NCBI GenBank assembly: GCA_963970005.1
Contig: CAXAMN010004102.1
Location: forward strand, 205,104 to 269,103
Direction: 5' to 3'
Source of the DNA: Durusdinium trenchii
Lineage: Eukaryota; Sar; Dinophyceae; Suessiales; Symbiodiniaceae
Length of the DNA stretch: 64,000 bases
The notes below the pieces were generated by a model. It did no database searches, was not told the DNA's origin, and saw nothing but the letters and a program-made list of their open reading frames with translations. Positions 10,073 through 20,640 of this stretch are shown one piece after another. A program made the translations under genes and the position numbers. Position 1 is the stretch's first letter. Each line of letters starts with the position of its first letter.

Positions 10073-11280
10073 CATAACCAGATCACTCCTCTTGGTAGAT
10101 GAACATTTGAATGCTGAAAAGGAAGTGGACAGCAAGATGTCGAAGTTGATCTAAAGGTCTTGGATAGGTCTTTCGGAAAGATTGACCTTTCTGGCTTCTG
10201 ATGTTTTAAAACCGTTCCCGAAAGATCCTGGATGGGGTTCGCGAAAGTATCTTTTCTCTTTTCGAAAGATCTGTTGAAGGTTCCCTGCCAGCATAAGTCT
10301 CAGAACAGGCTTCTGGCAGAGTGGCCAAGGTTTGGTGTGGACTGGTCGCAATGTCCATGTCGTAGCTCTGTCTATGGCATGCCCATTGCAAAATATAGCC
10401 ATTTCTGTAGATCGTGAATGCAACGTGAAAGATGCTACAAGCCATAAGCCATCATACATGAAGACATTGAGCATGGTGGCTCATGGCACAACTCCCCGAC
10501 CAGGAACTCGGGGTGGACAGAAGCAAATTCTACAGATATGACATGCACCTGACAAGCAGACAACCAAGTTGATGGCCTCGGCCTAGTTGGCTCCTTTTCG
10601 GTATCGTGATGTCTGGACACTGTGTGGGTTGAAATGGTGTCCCAGCGTCAGGTCGTCATAGCCAGAGTTGCTGCAGGCGTCGTTGCTGTAGGCAAATTGT
10701 CAGAATGTCTCAACCATATGGCGGCGGTTCATCAAGCGCCTGTTCGCATTAGTGCAGAGTATTCTTCATGCTGCGCATGCGTGCCGTTGCACAGTATTAC
10801 TGCACGGGCTTGTCACGTGCTGTGCTAGCCGCTGCTAGGCTATGGCTACATATTCTCGACCACACACACGAAGGGTAGCATATCCGACATTTTTGTGTTC
10901 TTCCTGGATGCACGTCGATCGGGATGGGGACACTGCTGTTTTTTCCTCTTTCTTCGTGCTTCACACTCACTCAACACAAGGATCACGGAGCTCTTCGTGG
11001 CTGCGCTATGGTGACGGTACTTCACTGGTGTGATTGCGGGGGAGTCAATCTTGACAGTCCCTCAGGTGGATGGTGCTTCCTCATTTGGCCAGAAAGATAC
11101 CTAGACATTCTCAGCACGGTTTGGACCCTTGTAGATACTCCGGAAATGTTGTCCTTGTCGAGAGTATCAAAGCAACCCCCTGATATGAACAAGAGTGTCT
11201 ATTGGCAATTGGTAGATTTGGTAGGTATGATCTTGCCTCGGCCACTTGCTGACCTTGCAGAGCCCAAACCTGTATTTTCA
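10073..11280. other. unassigned sequence, no gene supported
   Basis: Only short frames with no recognised family. Near 10155-10270 the motif TTCGGAAAG/TTTCGAAAG recurs about four times, a short degenerate repeat of unknown meaning. Confidence 0.4.
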
Positions 11281-11760
11281 AGTCACGAAAGGTAGCCCTT
11301 TAGGGGATACCTTGAGTTTGTCTTGCGAAGCAAGTGTTGGCGCGTCCGGGTCTAATAATTGATCATTCAATTCAACCCCCCCCTCTAAATTCAATTCTCT
11401 CCTGGAGAACGTCTTCGTGAGCCTCTCATGAGTTGAAACCCTCTTGAACATTCAGAAAGAGTGCATATGAAAGTCTAATCACGAAAGGTGTTCCCCGAGG
11501 GGATACATACCTAGAGTTTGTTTTGTGAAGCACGTCAATTTCTCTCCTGGCGAACGTCTTCGTGAGCCTCTTATGGTTTCAGGATAGTTCAAATCCTATG
11601 ATGCTCCGATTCAATGCTCACCATCTGAGCCATGGGGCAAGTTTGTTTTCCTAAGAATCTTTTTGAACATTTCGAGAGCATATGTTTGAACATTTAGAGT
11701 GCATATGAACGTATATTTACGACAGGTCGCCTCCGAGAGGATAAATCACCATGTCGAACA
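11281..11760. repeat. diverged tandem repeat of about 200 bp, 2-3 copies
   Basis: A block beginning (T)CACGAAAGGT..GGGGATAC at 11283 recurs at about 11481 and in weaker form at 11722 (CGACAGGTCGCC..GAGAGGATA). Within each unit come GAGTTTGT.TTG.GAAGCA, CTCTCCTGG.GAACGTCTTCG and GTGCATATGAA in the same order. Copies are diverged and the second carries an insertion. No terminal repeats or coding sequence mark it as a known element. Confidence 0.6.
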
Positions 11761-13500
11761 TTGCATTTTTGTTCCTGCCTCTCGCGTTCTCTTCTCTTCC
11801 CGCTGTCCTACCTTTCGTGTCTCCCTCCTCTCAAGTTCGTAAACCTGAACGGAACTCCAGTTGCTGGCTTTCGTTCCTTGGTTGCCAACTGTGTTGCTGA
11901 TTCCTTTTGTGCCTTTTGAGGTTGCTGCGGACTGGGTTATTGAAGATGAGCCAGAGAAGAGACTAGAGCGATCTGAGGCCTGTGAATGCTTCTTGTGCAC
12001 GAGATTTACACGAGCATCCAAACAGTTCACGGAGGCCTGTTCCAGCGTAGTACTGGTAGCATAGGCATAGGCCTGTCAGTCAAAGGTACTCCTGCATCAT
12101 GCGAATTATCGCTGAAGCCGAGGCAGAATGCCGCCATGCGACACATTGCAAAGCAGAGTTCGAGGAGGCGGCCAAGAATGCGAGGGACTTCTTCTACATA
12201 TATCGATAACTCAATATTCACAAGGCCTACCGTGCCCATTCACATGCTTTACCACATCATCAACACAAGTTCATTCTAGGTGTTGTTTCCTGTATGCCCG
12301 GAAATGAACACATCTTTTTCCATCTTTTCCTTCCCTCCTCCCTCTGACTCTCATCTCTACTTTCCTTTCATGTCTTTTCTTTGTTCTTACTTTCCCTTGC
12401 TCACTTTTCCTATTCTGGTCTGAATTCCCAAAAGAAAATCAATTGAGCATGCTGGCGGTTGATAGTAAAAAAGCTTCCCCAGGGTTGAACTATAAAAAAA
12501 ATAATGATCACTGAAAAGACCTTAAGACAATTAAAACTTTTAGGAGAGGATCACTGGCTGTTCAAAACTGGGATCGCGATTTTATAGTGAATTGCTTTTT
12601 TGGAGAAGAAAACAGTTGGTACGCAAACATTTAGAAGAGATATTGACTTTACTAAGGAACAAGTTGCCAGTGTGAAATGTGGTTTTAATATGTGTTAATT
12701 GTATACAACATGTTTTTGCCTCACATGTTATAGAGACAAGCGTGGAAAACTTAAGAATTTATGATTATACAGCAAAGTTGGCTAGTGAGCAATATGACGT
12801 GATTTTTTTGGATACAATGACTTTATGTACAGAGAAAGAAGTGACCACTTCGCGAGAAAATTGAACATATCGTGTGAGTGGTAGATGTGTAAACTATTGT
12901 GAACTCATCATTGATTCCAATGGTTCTTTTTTGTTTTGTAAGTTTGCAGATGATTGGTTTGTACTTTTTAAACGCCTTCCTTCATTTGATGAGATGAAAT
13001 CCAATGATGACAAAATGAGTCTAGACGAGACCAGAGCGAGAAGGAGAAAGACATTAGCTGAGTCTGTCGGAAACGTACCGTACACAGAAACGGAAACGGA
13101 TAGTACTTTCCCGATTGCTTTGCTTGTATTTTTGTCTCTGATCCGTTTACAGTAGCGTGTTTCTGATTTCTTTGTAGATGACTGTTCAGCAGAAAAATTA
13201 CTACTGAGTAACTCTGGCGCACAGTTTTTAATAAATCTGTTGTGGCTGTAAACGCACTTTATGAACCTGTGCACCCCATTCTATAGTGACTTCATTTGGC
13301 TACCCTGCGACTTAAGGATGTCAAGTTGTTTGAACAAACGTATTATTATTAATATTATTGATTGTATAGTGATTTGTGGGTATACACGCTCCTGAACTTT
13401 TGATTATTTATAGCGTAATCCTGCCCCAAAAACTAGAACCCTGCGGTTTAAGTGCTATAGAATGCGAGGGCAAGTAGCTATATAAATTAACATGGGGATC
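11761..13500. other. unassigned, AT-rich from about 12420
   Basis: From about 12420 to 13480 base composition drops to clearly AT-rich. Here one frame is open at 12679-12861 and, after a single TGA, in the same frame from 12865 to 13155. It gives peptides with ordinary composition (ENLRIYDYTAKLASEQYDV; FADDWFVLFKRLPSFDEM). The upstream stretch (12500-12680) reads plausibly only with a frame change. I recognise no family. It may be a decayed gene of AT-rich origin, or chance. Confidence 0.3.
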
Positions 13501-15100
13501 TTTTCCTTGTGTTCTTCCTTGTTTGCGCTATGTTTTTCTTCTTTCCCTTTCCTTCCCTGCCCCCGCTCTTTCCCTTGTGTCATCCTTTCTAATTTGCTTC
13601 TTTAAAGAAACACTTGTATGCGTTCCTTGCTTTCCCTTCGCCTTTGCGCAGCCGCAACTGGGGAGAAAGAGGGTTGGAGCTTATAGCTCAGTTCTCATTT
13701 GCATAGGCTTCTCATGGCTTCTCTCAAGGAAACCATGTCAACCTGGCCAATGTTTTCCGTGTTTGTTTGCTCCAGTAGTTTGAAGGATTGACGTCCTTGA
13801 CTGATGTTGACAAGCTGTATTGCATTTTTCATATGTCATATCATATGTCCAATGGTGGCCGGTTTTGATTCAATGAGCGATGCTCAGGCGCTTTCGGTCT
13901 CAAAGCAATTGGTGCACCGTTTGCGGAAGAAGCTAGACTCGCATACCGAGGAGAAGCCATGCACTGCTTGTTGGGCTTTTCTGTGTTTGCATCCGAGAAA
14001 TATGAAGAGCGAGTATTCTTTAGCTGGAGGACACCCTTCGTTCCAGTGCTTCAACTGCAAAGCTCCTTGTATTGTATTATCAGGTCATACAGAGTCATAC
14101 ATGGTGTGCTTGAGTCGCCGGTAACTCGAAGCTGAGTCTTCTAGGATGGCTGGCAGACGTGGATTCCAGGCTAGAAACCCGCAAACTGCTTGAAGCTGCT
14201 TGTTTTCTTCTTTAACCTTCGCTGCTTATGACTGCTTGAATGCTTAAAGTTGGCTTTTGTGACATGGACAATGCTCCTTTCTGACTTGAGGTTGGAGTGA
14301 CTGTGTCACCTTGTAGGACCTGGATCAACTTCGCCAAGAAGTGCGCCGCCTTGGTGTCCAAGTAGAGATTGCAGAGCAAGAGTGTGGAGAAGAGGCCACC
14401 CGGCCACGCGACGTTGGGATTTAGGCCGCCAGCACGATTGGTTTACAAAAAGAAAACAGGACAGTGGGTGAAAGCGTCCAACACTTTCCCGATTGTATCC
14501 GTATATGCAACACTCTTTACCACCATCATCATCATCATCATCATCATCATTCTCCTCGACGTCGTCGTCGTCGTCATTTTTTCCCAGGCAGAAAGTACCT
14601 ACTTGTACCTACTTACAGAAAGAGAACCAAGGAGGAATTTCAAGAGAGCACTTGCTGACGGAATTCTATCAGCATGGCTTTTGGGAACCTGCTTTTCTCT
14701 CTTTCCTCAAGCGCAGGTATGGGCTGCAAGTCAATAAGAGTGCAATTCACAGACAACTGCTGCTGCTACTGCATTAACATGCTTCAAACACACCTACAGC
14801 AAGAGCTGCTTGAGAAACTCTTCCACGATCGATCCATTGGACGATCTTGTGTATTTGCATGCTTTGACTTGGAACTCGCCACAAAAGGGGGAACGCACTT
14901 GGACAGTTGGGGTTTACAGGCGAATGACCAACGGCTGGCTGGTCACGCTAGTCGGTTCAGAAACTGTCTACAGCACTGTATTCTGAATGCAAGCATCAAC
15001 AAAAAACAGCTGCTGCGGCTGCGATTGAAACATTAAACTTCTTCCTCTATGTCAAAGACACGTTTTAATGGCACTGACTGAATCCAGTGTGCAGAATTGG
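13501..15100. other. unassigned sequence, no gene supported
   Basis: Pyrimidine-rich tracts near 13530-13650, the trinucleotide repeats at 14521-14576, and short frames of no known family. A 106-codon frame at 13804-14124 with two CxxC pairs (CTAC, CFNC) is open but I cannot assign it. Confidence 0.35.
14521..14576. repeat. (CAT)n and (GTC)n trinucleotide repeats
   Basis: About ten CAT/ATC units at 14521-14550, followed after a few bases by about six GTC units at 14557-14576. Confidence 0.95.
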
Positions 15101-15970
15101 CAAGCAAAGCGAGACTTTCGGCACAATCCGCCCTCCTGATTTCTTGCTGGATGCTGATCAGGCCAAGTTGCTTTGGGATAAAAAGGATACAGAGCTTCCA
15201 CGCCTTCGTGACAGGATCTTAGTATAAAGTGCCAGGGAGGGTGATGCTGACATTCATCTTGAAGCCGAGGCCGCTGAGCGCGAGAGGCAACAACTTGTTG
15301 CAAGGCTGGGTCAGGCTTGGATGAGTCAAGGAGCTGGTGGAGCTGTTTTTGCTTTGAATCGTTGACATTTTGCATGCTGTTTTTTCAGGCGCGCTACGAT
15401 CGCGACCACCTCGAGCGAAACTTCACTCGAATTATCAATGGTTTACAAGAGCATGAGGCCACTGTCCCCGATTAAGCAAGACGATCAGACATTTGTCATG
15501 CAAGTTACAGTATGCGATGAAGGCGCGCATGGAGCAACCATCTCAACAGCTTTCCGAAGGGCTTTTCCTTTGTCGCCGGGAGGGAGAGGTGCCAATGGCT
15601 GCTTTTTGCACCCAACATCCAATTGGCCTTCTTTGCCAGGAGATGGTCGCAACAATGAAGGATAACGACCGCAATATTGCAGAGATGCGCGCTATCCTCC
15701 GTTCACCTATACAGCAAGTCTTTTGAAGTGCAAGAGAATGTGAGAGATAGTCCCAGCATGTTCCAGCAGCTTTGCAACGTGATCAACCATTTGTGCATCT
15801 GTGCAACAAAGCTCGACTCCCGAGGGAAGGAGCGATGGGAGACAGAGGCAGGGCATCGGGCATTCTTGCTGAGCTTTACTTTTTGAGCACTGGAGGCGTT
15901 CATCGAGCACCTCAGCAAGCAAGTTGCAAAACTCGAGGCCAAGTGTGTGACAGAGAGGTGTTGTAGAAAG
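15100..15970 (+). other. exon-like block, possible decayed multi-exon gene
   Basis: Several short plus-strand frames read like real protein and could be joined by introns. They are RPPDFLLDADQAKLLWDKK (~15130), DADIHLEAEAAERERQQLV (~15243), YDRDHLERNFTRIINGLQEH (~15398, after a TTTTTTCAG acceptor-like site at ~15385), MVATMKDNDRNIAEMRAIL (~15640) and VQENVRDSPSMFQQLCNVI (~15727). The charged, helical composition is consistent across them. Stops separate them and I recognise no family. This is the best candidate for a non-transposon gene, but without transcript evidence it is weak. Confidence 0.25.
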
Positions 15971-16347
15971 TGTGTGGATTGAAGGACGAACGGAACTCGC
16001 TCAAGACCAGTCTTGGGCATGAACCAGGCAGGATTCAAGCTCATTGGCCTTACACCATTTTTGAAGCCCGGGCATTGAGGCGCTTTGGCAGGCATAGACC
16101 ATGATGTACGTGCAAGGATCTCAGAGAGGCTATCAGAAGCTGGAAGCAACGACAATAGCAAGAACCAGCAAACCGGTTATATAGCCTCTTTTGAATGTAC
16201 GTATGCAAGTCAACCACGGTCACGTTACGTGACCACTATGAGACTGTCTGTTTGCTGAGGAAGTGCGGAATAATATTGTTTTTGAAACAGGCCAATGGTC
16301 AAAGGAAGTTTAGGGTGCAAAACTTCCGTGTTACGGACTTTCAACAG
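15971..16347. other. unassigned sequence
   Basis: I see no gene, RNA or repeat that I can support between the exon-like block and the AGCTCTAG minisatellite. Confidence 0.4.
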
Positions 16348-16460
16348 CTCTAGCTCTAGTTTCAGTCAGCTCTCTAGCTCCACTTTAGCTCCAGTCAGCT
16401 CTAGCTTTAGTTAGCTCTAACTCCAGTCAGCTCTAGCTTTAGTTAGCTCTAGCTCTGGCT
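16348..16460. repeat. AGCTCTAG-type minisatellite
   Basis: Irregular repeats of CAGCTCTAGCT, TTAGTTAGCTCTA and CTCCAGTCAGCTCTAG, with a period of about 12-26 bp. Confidence 0.85.
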
Positions 16461-16538
16461 TTGCAGGTGTTCAACATGCATTTTGGAAGGAAGTCTCGTA
16501 CAAAGTGCGTGTTTGAGAGAGAGCGGAAGCACGAAATG

Positions 16539-16548
16539 NNNNNNNNNN
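16539..16548. other. assembly gap (10 N)
   Basis: Ten consecutive N bases. The true gap size and content are unknown, and frames crossing it are unreliable. Confidence 0.99.
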
Positions 16549-19500
16549 GATGGCTCCGAACCTGGCCAGTCAAGCTTCTGCGGAACGACGGTTTCTGGTG
16601 GATGAGTTGTCGTCCAGTCCCTGCCGGAGGTGCTGGGTGAACCGTTTCTTGGTCTTGCTGAGAGGCATCGGTCTGCGTGCGTCGCTGTGGACCGCGCAGA
16701 CAGCCGGGAAATGCTCCTATGTCCGTCGTTGAGAGCCGCGTAAACAGCTGCTACCGCGCAGGACTCTTTGCACTGTGTGGAAGAAAAGGATGTGGTGAGT
16801 CGGTGACGCATCGGCTGTGCTCTTGGACTTCGGTGCGTTGCTGGGAACCACGGATGAAAAGCAAAAGAAGAAGCCACTGCATGCACAGTGCCACTGCGTG
16901 CACACTGCCAGAGCGAGTACGCCGTTGTGGGCTGCTTGCATGACGCCATCGTTGCGGACCGGAAAAAAGGGAGTCCGCAGGGCATGTGCGAAGGGATACT
17001 CCTGTAGGTCAAATTGTTCTTAATGCATAGACCGGATTAATAACCACTCCCCACCAGTTTTACTATGTTTTAGTGTTGGGGCTCTCTCTTAGGAAAAAAG
17101 AAGCTGACCACAGTCTCTGGCCACGCCGGTAAACTCTGTGCCCGGGCGTTGTCCTCCTGCTGTCATGTGTTTTTTGTTTTATCAGTTTGTTTTCTTGTTG
17201 TCCTCTTCTTGTCCACCTGTTGCTCTCTTCTGGTCCTTCTTCAAGCTTGGGGCGGGTGTAGCCGTCTCCAGTCCTTGTCCTTTTGTTGGATCTTTTTGTC
17301 GTCTCCCTGTCCTCTTCTTGTCCTCCTGTTGCCCCCCTTGTTGACACCAGCTGTGCCGCGGCTGTTAGCCAATCTCCGAACCTTGTCCTCCTGTTATCCT
17401 CATTTTTCCAACATCTACTAAGTTACTAAGCTCTTTCCTTTGTGTGTATCGTAGCACCATCCCCTTGTGGTAGGCCGTGCTACTGTACTGTCTTAGCTTG
17501 AATTGGCACTGATGCTGACCAAGGTAAACGTTCTCACCTTGGTGGATGCTACTGATGCACATCTCATTTCTCGTCAAGAGCAGGAGGCCATGGCCCTGAC
17601 AGTTCTGACAGCCTCGATTGCGCCCATTCTTACTGTATCAATTTTTGCTCAGCGCAAACTGACTTGAGGGCGCTTCAGGGGGAAGATGCCGACGAGAGAA
17701 CAACAGACCACCCCACCCGCAAGTGTTATTTGATGGCTCAAGCACTAAATTGCGATTGCCCTTTGACGCGTGTTTGCTTGCAAATATTGAGCGCTGATGA
17801 AGAGGCGTGTGAAGACCTGGTGCAAGATGAAGCAGATTCAGAGGCCACCCACAGCATGTCAGGTGAAGTTGAGTGATGCCAAAAGGTTTCAGTACTGTTC
17901 AGCAGGCTGTGGTGGAAGAAATACAGCAGCAGGAGTGCATGTTGCAGAAGGCATAGAGTGCGAAAAGAAGATCCAGAAACCCTTTTCGACATGTCTTGCT
18001 GCCCAGTTGGAGAGTCGCAATGCTGAACTTCGATCAGAGGCCCGTTTTTTTCCCGAGGGTTCCTGCGAAGGTCACCATCACTGTCATCAGCGTTATTCAA
18101 CAGCAGCATCAACATCGCCAAGTCATCGTCTTGTCATCATCATGCAAGTCGACGTCTTCATTGTCATCATCATCAGCAGCAGCATCATCATGGCAACTCA
18201 AAGTGCAGAGATGCAAGCACATGGGTTGGCTAAATGTGACCCTGTACGGAGATAGTGCGTCGGATGGGACTGGGAGCTGCAGTGAGACACCTGTTGACAT
18301 CTACCATGGGCAAACCTCTACACAGGAATCGTGGATGTTGGATGATGTTGGGCCTTTTTGTTACATCAAGTGTTTGTTTATGCCGGTGATCTCGCTGGCC
18401 CTTTATGTTTTGGGGAGGGCCAGGGCTTTGAAGTTGCGCGCACGAGGATGGTCGCGTTGTTGCGTTTAGTACGCAGCGTGGCGCAATTGATGCCTCGCCG
18501 CAGGGCTGGGAATAACAACTGCGCGTGCGTGTGCACACAAAGGCAGATTTGATTCTCATTGTACCTTGTTTGTCACAAGCGGGCCGGGCAGAGCACCGTG
18601 AAGACTGCTTCGTGCGCCTGCCTGCTTCGCGCTGACTTTCCATGGTACTAATAACTCGAACAAGACTATTATTGGCCTTTACAACCTGTTGTGCTTTGCA
18701 GTCACGCGGGCGAACCTTGATCCTGCAGTTGCGTATTGGATCAAGATCTTGTTTTTAATCTTTCATTTCTAGATGGTTCCCCTGCGTTATATAGGTGCCT
18801 GTCTTCCCATATGGGTTGATTAGCCGCTTCAGCCGCGTGCGAATTTCTCGATTGTGGGCGTGTGGTCGTGCATTGTTGCATTTACAGTACTGTATGATCT
18901 TGTCCCACGCTGTAAGAAACAGGATGCCAAAAGCATGGAAAGATCAGGCCAGGCCAGGCTTCAAAAGAAAAATCTGTTGTGTCGGCTCGCGTAGGCTGGA
19001 AGACCAGTGCCAGATAACAGCTTCAGCTTTAGTTTGGGGAGGGGCCTTTGGTGTTTAGGAAATGGAGTCTTTCTCTGTGTGTGTGTGTTTAAGTTTGTTT
19101 GATAAAAACTGATATCGCGTGTATGATTTTCCGTATGGCTCCGGAAGCAAACATTCGCGATGCCGGTTACGCAGTGCGGGGGACACTGCGTTATCGACAT
19201 CGTGGACGTGTGTTCGTCCAGGCTGTTTGCTCGACAGAACCTAACGATGGCCTCCAACCTAATAGCGATGGCCTCTGGAGATTGATATCGTTCGTGTGTG
19301 GTGGTCGTGGACAGCTTTTGTGGGGTATTCTGCAACACTAACCAGTACTACCCCAACTTTGGCGGTGTTTCCTTCGCCGTGTTTTCCTCACTCTGCACTT
19401 CTTCGTGCTTGAGCCCGGTTAACTCCGCTTCCTCCCGGCTCCGCGAGCACAAGCTGCTGCTTCCCTCACCCCCCTGCTACTGCTACATTTACACCCTTCC

Positions 19501-19690
19501 CGGCCGGCTGCGAGAGCACAGGTTTCCTTGCGGGCGGCTTCCACCGCGAAGCGGTGCGAATATGTGGAGGACTGCCATTTCGACCTATCATTCCGAAAGC
19601 GCAGGAAGCAACGCATGCCATCTTCCAATATCAGATCGATTCGAATCAAAATCCACCATGTCATACAGATGCACCAATTAATGCCAGATC
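16549..19690. other. unassigned sequence with low-complexity patches
   Basis: No recognised gene. Pyrimidine-rich TCCTCTTCTTGTCC / CCTGTTGC motifs repeat loosely at 17190-17345, and CAT/CAG triplets occur at about 18135-18200. A chance-looking TGGCTCAAG lies at 17734-17742 with no retroelement around it. Confidence 0.4.
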
Positions 19691-20640
19691 ATAGAAATCC
19701 AATAATTTAAGTGCCGCTCAAACGAGATATGCGCTGATGTCCACCTCTGATTTATCAATAGGCCTCCCCCCCCGAGTGACCTCAAATAGACTTAAATTGT
19801 GTTTAGTATTGGTAGTATTGGCCTTGCTTTTTGGGAACTACATGGATAGAAATTAGATTTAGAAACTAGGAATCCAGCACAGCAGGAACACCAGCTGCAG
19901 CAAAGTGCAGGAATTGAGACAAAAAGATCATGTGTATTGTGGAAAAATCTGCACCCAAGAATCTTTAGTTTTATTTAGGGTACACTTTAATTAGGGTATT
20001 GTGGCTTCAAGGGGGTACCCTTTCCAGACTGATTTTGATCAATTGCTGGTGAGTTTTGAATATGGAATTTATAAAGAATTTTGATCCGAAGGTGTTGAAG
20101 TTTGGTGAGTCCAATTGATGAAATCAAGAGGGAAGGATGTAAGAAGGAATCCAAAGAAGGAACCAGTTAATAAGGAATTGAAACGCACTAACACTATTTA
20201 TATAAACGAAGCTAATGGACAATTTGCTAAAGGCCATATCTAGGTCCAGTGACAAAAACATTTAGTTTTATTTAGGGTGTGTTTATAAATTTGTTTTGGG
20301 ATTTGCTTAGTTTTATTCATGATAAGTTGACAAATCACAGGTTGACATTACTTAGAAAGGTACAAGCTCAAGTGGAAACTATGGGATGCACGTAGGAAGA
20401 AAAAACCTTACGATGCAATCCCTGATCCATTCGTTAATTAGATGCATAAGTCTACATGTCATTGAGTCCTGTTTGTCCTAATTCGGAATCTGGAATATAC
20501 GGTACAGATAAAACTGCCGGTTCATTGCTTTTTCACCCCTTTTTATTCGCGTGAAATTTTGAGTTGTCACTACCAACGTAAACACACCTTTTTGTATTCA
20601 CCTCAACCACATTCAACATTTCACCTCCTTCAAACCCGTA
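19691..20640. other. AT-rich stretch without coding frames
   Basis: AT-rich, with almost no open frames on either strand. TTTAGTTTTATTTAGGGT is present twice, ending near 19981 and 20277, in otherwise different surroundings. No RNA gene recognised. Confidence 0.4.

Noticed and set aside
11582..11600. tRNA T-arm-like hairpin (AGGAT-AGTTCAA-ATCCT)
   Set aside because: The loop is not in register with a TTCRANN T-loop, and no acceptor, D or anticodon arm could be found around it.
17734..17742. Another TGGCTCAAG spliced-leader-like 9-mer
   Set aside because: No retroelement edge, tail or SL extension is nearby. About 0.5 chance matches to a 9-mer are expected over both strands of this window.
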